DNA from: Phycisphaerales bacterium
GTDB taxonomy: Bacteria > Planctomycetota > Phycisphaerae > Phycisphaerales > SM1A02
Assembly: GCA_007135295.1 (NCBI GenBank)
Contig: SLJD01000288.1
Location: forward strand, 1 to 9,299
DNA: 9,299 nt
Reading direction: 5' to 3'
Numbering within the stretch: position 1 is the stretch's first letter; each line of letters begins with the position of its first letter. The position numbers were made by a program, and so were the translations under genes. Shown in pieces: positions 6,937 to 9,299 of this stretch. The notes beneath the pieces were generated by a model. That model worked only from the letters and a program-made list of their open reading frames with translations, was not told where the DNA came from and ran no database searches.

Positions 6937-6946
6937 GTCGATCGCT

Positions 6947-6953
6947 TCCTCTC
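6947..6953 (-). promoter_or_regulatory. Ribosome binding site of hemL (decides a GTG start)
   Basis: On the minus strand GAGAGGA is followed after 10 nt by GTG at 6936. No comparable site precedes the in-frame ATG at 7128 or the ATG pair near 7056-7051, so the GTG start is preferred. Confidence 0.65.
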
Positions 6954-7219
6954 GGGTTGGCGGGCAGCGCGAAGCCGCCGTTTCACACACGTTTGAGCTG
7001 CTGCGGCAGAGTCGGCAGCATCCCGGCAGTGTATCGGACCGGCTCGGCGGCATCATCTGGTCTGTGTTGCCGGCACTGCGATGATCTCCGGGCAAACTGA
7101 AGCGGTGCCCCCGCAGGCCATTGGGCACAATTCACTCAGTAGCAACTACTTCACTTCTTTCAGCCCAGGCTCACAAGTACTGAATCTAAACCGGGTGAAT
7201 CTATGACCAAAATGCATTG

Positions 7220-7254
7220 TTTATCTGCCCAATTTTTGTAACGTATGCTACACT
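7220..7254 (+). promoter_or_regulatory. Candidate porin promoter
   Basis: In the AT-rich stretch before the porin, TATGCT (7244-7249) or the overlapping TACACT (7249-7254) could serve as -10; each matches TATAAT at 4 of 6 positions. The best-spaced -35 for TATGCT is TTTATC (7220-7225, 18-nt spacer, 3 of 6 matches). The match is weak and rests largely on position about 50 nt before the start codon and on base composition. An alternative sigma factor or activator-dependent promoter is possible. Confidence 0.3.
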
Positions 7255-7288
7255 CCAAGAGCTTCGATCCTCTTGTGCCTGATGAATT

Positions 7289-7294
7289 GAAAGG
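7289..7294 (+). promoter_or_regulatory. Ribosome binding site of the porin gene
   Basis: GAAAGG lies 8 nt before ATG 7303. The next in-frame ATG (7318) has no such site, so the longer signal peptide form is preferred. Confidence 0.5.
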
Positions 7295-7302
7295 CCCTTC
7301 CC

Positions 7303-8673
7303 ATGCTCTGTCTTGAAATGCATCGAATTCTCGCTCCCGCGGTCGGCCTTGGCCTCGCCGGGCTCGCCGCAACGGCGGGCCATGCTGCAAATGAACCGGC
7401 CGATGGCGATCATGCCGACCTGCTCGGCGAGCTTGAAGATCTGCGGCAGCGGATCGACGATCAGCAGAGCGAACTCGATCGCCAGCAAGACATCATCGAA
7501 GCCCAGCAGTCGGAACTCGACCGAATCGCCGGCCGGGACAGCGCCGACCGCCACCGCCACCGCCGTGCCGCAGAAATGCGCCGCGTCCTGACCGAACTGC
7601 TCGCCGACGCCGACACACGCGCCAGTCTGCTTGACGACGCCTCCACCGCTGGATGGGACGGCGGGTTCTTTCTTCGTTCAGCCGACCGCCGCCATCGCCT
7701 CGACATCGGGGGCCGCATTCACCCACGCTATGAGTACCGCCGCGCCTCAGATGAGGAGAACACCTCAAGCTTTCTGATGCGGCGGGTCCGTTTGTGGGTT
7801 TCGGGCCATATGTTCGACGAACGCATCACGTTCGGCATCCAGCCGGAACTTGCGCGGACCGCCAATCTGCGCGACGCGTGGATCAACTACGCGGCGGACG
7901 AGCATCTGCAGGCCCGGGTCGGGCAATTCACCGTCCCCTTTCAGTGGCACCGTTCGATCAGCGATCGAGGCCAGCACTTCGCGGAACGTGGCGTGCCGTC
8001 AGAATCATTCGGCTTCCCGTCCGGCCGCGACATCGGATTCATGCTGCACGGCAGCGAACCCGACGGTAGATGGCGGTATGGTGTGGGCGTGTTCGACGGC
8101 GCCGGCCGCAACGTGGCCCGAAGCGACGGTGACGGTCACATGGTCAGCGGACGCGCCGCCTGGGCGGCTCTCGGCGCTGTTCCCAGTGCCGAGAGCGACG
8201 TCAGCCGGTCACCGGAGCCGACCCTCGCCTTCGGACTTGGTGGTCAGGGCGCGTGGCGAAACGAGGTTCGAACGTGGGACCTCGGCCGCTCGACTGCCGG
8301 CAATCCCCGCGCGGACTGGATCACCGGGACGGCGGACATCTACTTCAATTGGAGAAACCTGTCGATTGCTGCCGACGGCTATCTGCGTCACGTTGATCCG
8401 CAGGATCGCGATGTCAACTCGTACACCGGCTGGGCCTGGATGGTCACCGCCGGCTACACGGTGGTCCCGGAGCATTCTGAAGTGGTCGGGCGGTTCTCCC
8501 AACTTCGCCTCGACCGGCGAGATCCGGAAACCGCTGAGCGGGAATGGGGCGTCGGCCTGAACGTCTTTCACGGTACCGGCCACGCGCACAAGACCCGCTT
8601 GAACCTGCTTCGGCATGATTTCGACGATCGGCACGAATCGCGGGTGATCGTGGAGCACCACCTGATGTTCTGA
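7303..8673 (+). CDS. Outer-membrane porin, phosphate-selective porin O/P-like, with N-terminal coiled coil
   Basis: 456 aa. A signal peptide occupies residues 1-28: a short charged start, a hydrophobic Ala/Gly/Leu stretch at 9-25 and likely cleavage after GHA28. Residues 36-76 form a Leu/Ile/Gln-rich coiled coil in which QQSELDR occurs twice, two heptads apart, as in trimeric porins with a periplasmic coiled-coil stalk. The barrel begins with GWDGGFFLRSADRRHRLDIG (117-136), a segment typical of the O/P porin family, followed by FLMRRVRLWVSGHMFD (157-172), LRDAWINYA (189-197) and the family signature RVGQFTVPFQWH (205-216). It ends in HHLMF, the aromatic C-terminus that the Bam machinery recognises. 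It would be a trimeric beta-barrel in the outer membrane letting small, probably anionic solutes through. The real substrate cannot be told, and phosphate selectivity is only the family name. It is divergent from hemL and probably a single transcription unit; no functional tie to haem synthesis is visible. Confidence 0.85.
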   Translation: MLCLEMHRILAPAVGLGLAGLAATAGHAANEPADGDHADLLGELEDLRQRIDDQQSELDRQQDIIEAQQSELDRIAGRDSADRHRHRRAAEMRRVLTELLADADTRASLLDDASTAGWDGGFFLRSADRRHRLDIGGRIHPRYEYRRASDEENTSSFLMRRVRLWVSGHMFDERITFGIQPELARTANLRDAWINYAADEHLQARVGQFTVPFQWHRSISDRGQHFAERGVPSESFGFPSGRDIGFMLHGSEPDGRWRYGVGVFDGAGRNVARSDGDGHMVSGRAAWAALGAVPSAESDVSRSPEPTLAFGLGGQGAWRNEVRTWDLGRSTAGNPRADWITGTADIYFNWRNLSIAADGYLRHVDPQDRDVNSYTGWAWMVTAGYTVVPEHSEVVGRFSQLRLDRRDPETAEREWGVGLNVFHGTGHAHKTRLNLLRHDFDDRHESRVIVEHHLMF

Positions 8674-8682
8674 CTGGTGCTC
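8653..8682 (+). terminator. Inverted repeat spanning the porin stop codon
   Basis: GAGCACCA (8653-8660) and TGGTGCTC (8675-8682) are perfect complements and form an 8-bp stem, extendable by two G-U pairs, with a 14-nt loop that contains the TGA stop. No U-run follows on either strand, so this is not a textbook intrinsic terminator. It may end transcription with Rho or protect the mRNA 3' end. Confidence 0.4.
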
Positions 8683-8706
8683 TGAAAATCGTCACCGCAT
8701 GCCGGC

Positions 8707-8715
8707 TGATAGAAT
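8707..8715 (+). promoter_or_regulatory. Extended -10 promoter element just before the zinc-ribbon gene
   Basis: TGATAGAAT is a TGn extended -10 with hexamer TAGAAT (5 of 6 to TATAAT). A partial -35, TCGTCA (8689-8694, 4 of 6), is spaced 15 nt away. The hexamer ends 6 nt before ATG 8722, so transcription would begin at or next to the start codon. Confidence 0.45.
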
Positions 8716-8721
8716 CGCCCC

Positions 8722-9299
8722 ATGTCGTGGGAAATGAACACTGTGCTGATAACCGGGGTGATGCTGGGGCTGGCGACGGTGTGGGGCATGTGGCGACCGC
8801 CGGTCAAGGAACGCGAAGACCCCGTCGGGTGCGCCGAATGCGGCCGGCCGACATGGTCACTTGAGAACCGGTGCGTGTACTGCCGGCTCGGCTGGCCGGA
8901 TCCGGACGGAAGCCGGCTGCCGATTCCCGTGGTCCGTGGCGTGCCCGGCCCGGAAGGGACCCTGCGGGACTCGGAACCGCGGGATACTTTAAGCCAGCCG
9001 CAGCCGCACCAGTCTCCTGACTCGCCTGCCAATCGATCGTCCCACTGGACGTCCGGTTGGCCCCCGAACACCAGCAACCGTGCGAACAAGCTTCCCCACG
9101 CCGACCAAGAACAGGACGATCAGGGACCGTCGGCCTTGATGCCGGTTCCGGGCTCCGGGGAAAGCGGGAAGGTCGGTGACGCGGAGTCCGGCCCGCAGCC
9201 GTGCGGGCATTGCGGCTTTCCGTTGTCGAAAGAATCCGCCCGGATCGCTCAAACGCCAGGGGCGGCTGAAAACCGGATCTGCCCACGCTGCGGCCCATC
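8722..9299 (+). CDS. Membrane-anchored double zinc-ribbon protein, function unknown (partial, runs off the window)
   Basis: The open frame has no stop up to the window end: 192 complete codons plus two bases. Residues 5-24 (MNTVLITGVMLGLATVWGMW) are a single hydrophobic segment, with basic and acidic residues after it, so an N-terminal membrane anchor is likely. A first zinc ribbon is C37-AE-C40 ... C51-VY-C54, with a following LGWPD. A Pro/Ser/Gln/Asp-rich, probably disordered linker spans about residues 60-158. A second ribbon is C161-GH-C164 ... C187-PR-C190. Each ribbon has four Cys, a likely Zn2+ site. I do not recognise the family; such proteins may be assembly or regulatory scaffolds, but no function is claimed. 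No Shine-Dalgarno precedes ATG 8722, whereas an extended -10 does. The long open frames on the opposite strand here have low-complexity Arg/Ser/Pro content and are shadows. The paired CxxC knuckles make this strand the coding one. Confidence 0.7.
   Translation, partial: MSWEMNTVLITGVMLGLATVWGMWRPPVKEREDPVGCAECGRPTWSLENRCVYCRLGWPDPDGSRLPIPVVRGVPGPEGTLRDSEPRDTLSQPQPHQSPDSPANRSSHWTSGWPPNTSNRANKLPHADQEQDDQGPSALMPVPGSGESGKVGDAESGPQPCGHCGFPLSKESARIAQTPGAAENRICPRCGP

Larger units (their letters stand above)
6937..7302. other. Divergent intergenic region between hemL and the porin gene
   Basis: 366 nt without a convincing gene; it must hold the promoters of the hemLCD operon and of the porin. The half near hemL (6937-7100) has the usual high GC. 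The half near the porin (about 7120-7300) is visibly AT-richer. Small symmetric elements are ATTG-GGCA-CAAT (7120-7131) and the 8-bp palindrome AATGCATT (7211-7218), either of which could be an operator half or chance. On the minus strand GATACACT (near 7039-7032) is the best -10-like string for hemL but has no good -35. A 12-codon frame (7203-7241) is discussed separately. I see no riboswitch fold or clear Fur box. Confidence 0.6.

Noticed and set aside
7120..7218. Possible Fur or PhoB operator near the porin promoter (ATTG-N4-CAAT, AATGCATT)
   Set aside because: Neither matches the known consensus for these regulators beyond a few bases.
7210..7323. AAATGCAT repeated at 7210-7217 and 7316-7323
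   Set aside because: Only 8 bp and one copy lies in coding sequence; expected by chance.
8804..9298. Minus-strand frame of 164 codons opposite the zinc-ribbon gene
   Set aside because: Arg/Ser/Pro-rich with no motif, while the plus strand shows paired CxxC knuckles and a membrane helix.
1..9299. Mobile elements, CRISPR, tRNA or rRNA genes
   Set aside because: No transposase frame, terminal repeats, spaced direct repeats or recognisable tRNA/rRNA segments were seen on either strand.

Overview
The window is dense (roughly 95% coding), GC-rich bacterial chromosome. Its main content is a cluster of tetrapyrrole (haem) biosynthesis genes in two convergent operons. The only other genes are an outer-membrane porin and the start of a membrane-anchored zinc-ribbon protein. 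The organism is Gram-negative, because the porin has a signal peptide, an OprP-like barrel and a terminal Phe. It makes 5-aminolevulinate from glutamyl-tRNA by the C5 pathway, because hemL is present. A long coiled-coil-led O/P-type porin, loosely structured Zn-ribbon proteins and a hemN-hemE-hemY-hemB order would suit a planctomycete-type lineage, but that placement is inference and not firm.

Layout, plus strand: the 3' end of hemN (1-338), hemE (421-1470), hemY (1467-2882) and hemB (2882-3973). hemE/hemY overlap by ATGA and hemY/hemB by TAATG, so these genes are probably translationally coupled. Layout, minus strand, facing them: hemL (6936-5620), hemC (5623-4679) and hemD (4682-4011), with ATGA overlaps at both junctions. 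The two operons meet tail to tail with only 37 nt between the hemB and hemD stops.

Together the seven enzymes cover seven consecutive reactions: glutamate-1-semialdehyde to ALA (HemL), to porphobilinogen (HemB), to hydroxymethylbilane (HemC), to uroporphyrinogen III (HemD), to coproporphyrinogen III (HemE), to protoporphyrinogen IX (HemN), to protoporphyrin IX (HemY). The first committed enzyme (HemA) and the iron-insertion enzyme (HemH) are not in the window. This is the protoporphyrin-dependent branch. It pairs an oxygen-independent HemN with a flavin-type HemY.

Upstream of hemL is a 366-nt divergent intergenic region, AT-richer near its right end, followed by the porin (7303-8673). After the porin comes a perfect 8-bp inverted repeat that spans its stop codon. 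Then an extended -10 motif (TGATAGAAT) sits 6 nt before the ATG of an open frame that runs off the window end (8722-9299). That frame encodes one N-terminal membrane segment and two CxxC...CxxC zinc ribbons.

I found no mobile elements, CRISPR arrays, rRNA or tRNA genes. Nothing amounts to a clearly new system. The points most worth a second look are the convergent seven-step haem cluster, the divergent active-site loop in HemC, the Cys-free HemB with a Pro-rich N-terminal tail, and the possible leaderless Zn-ribbon gene.
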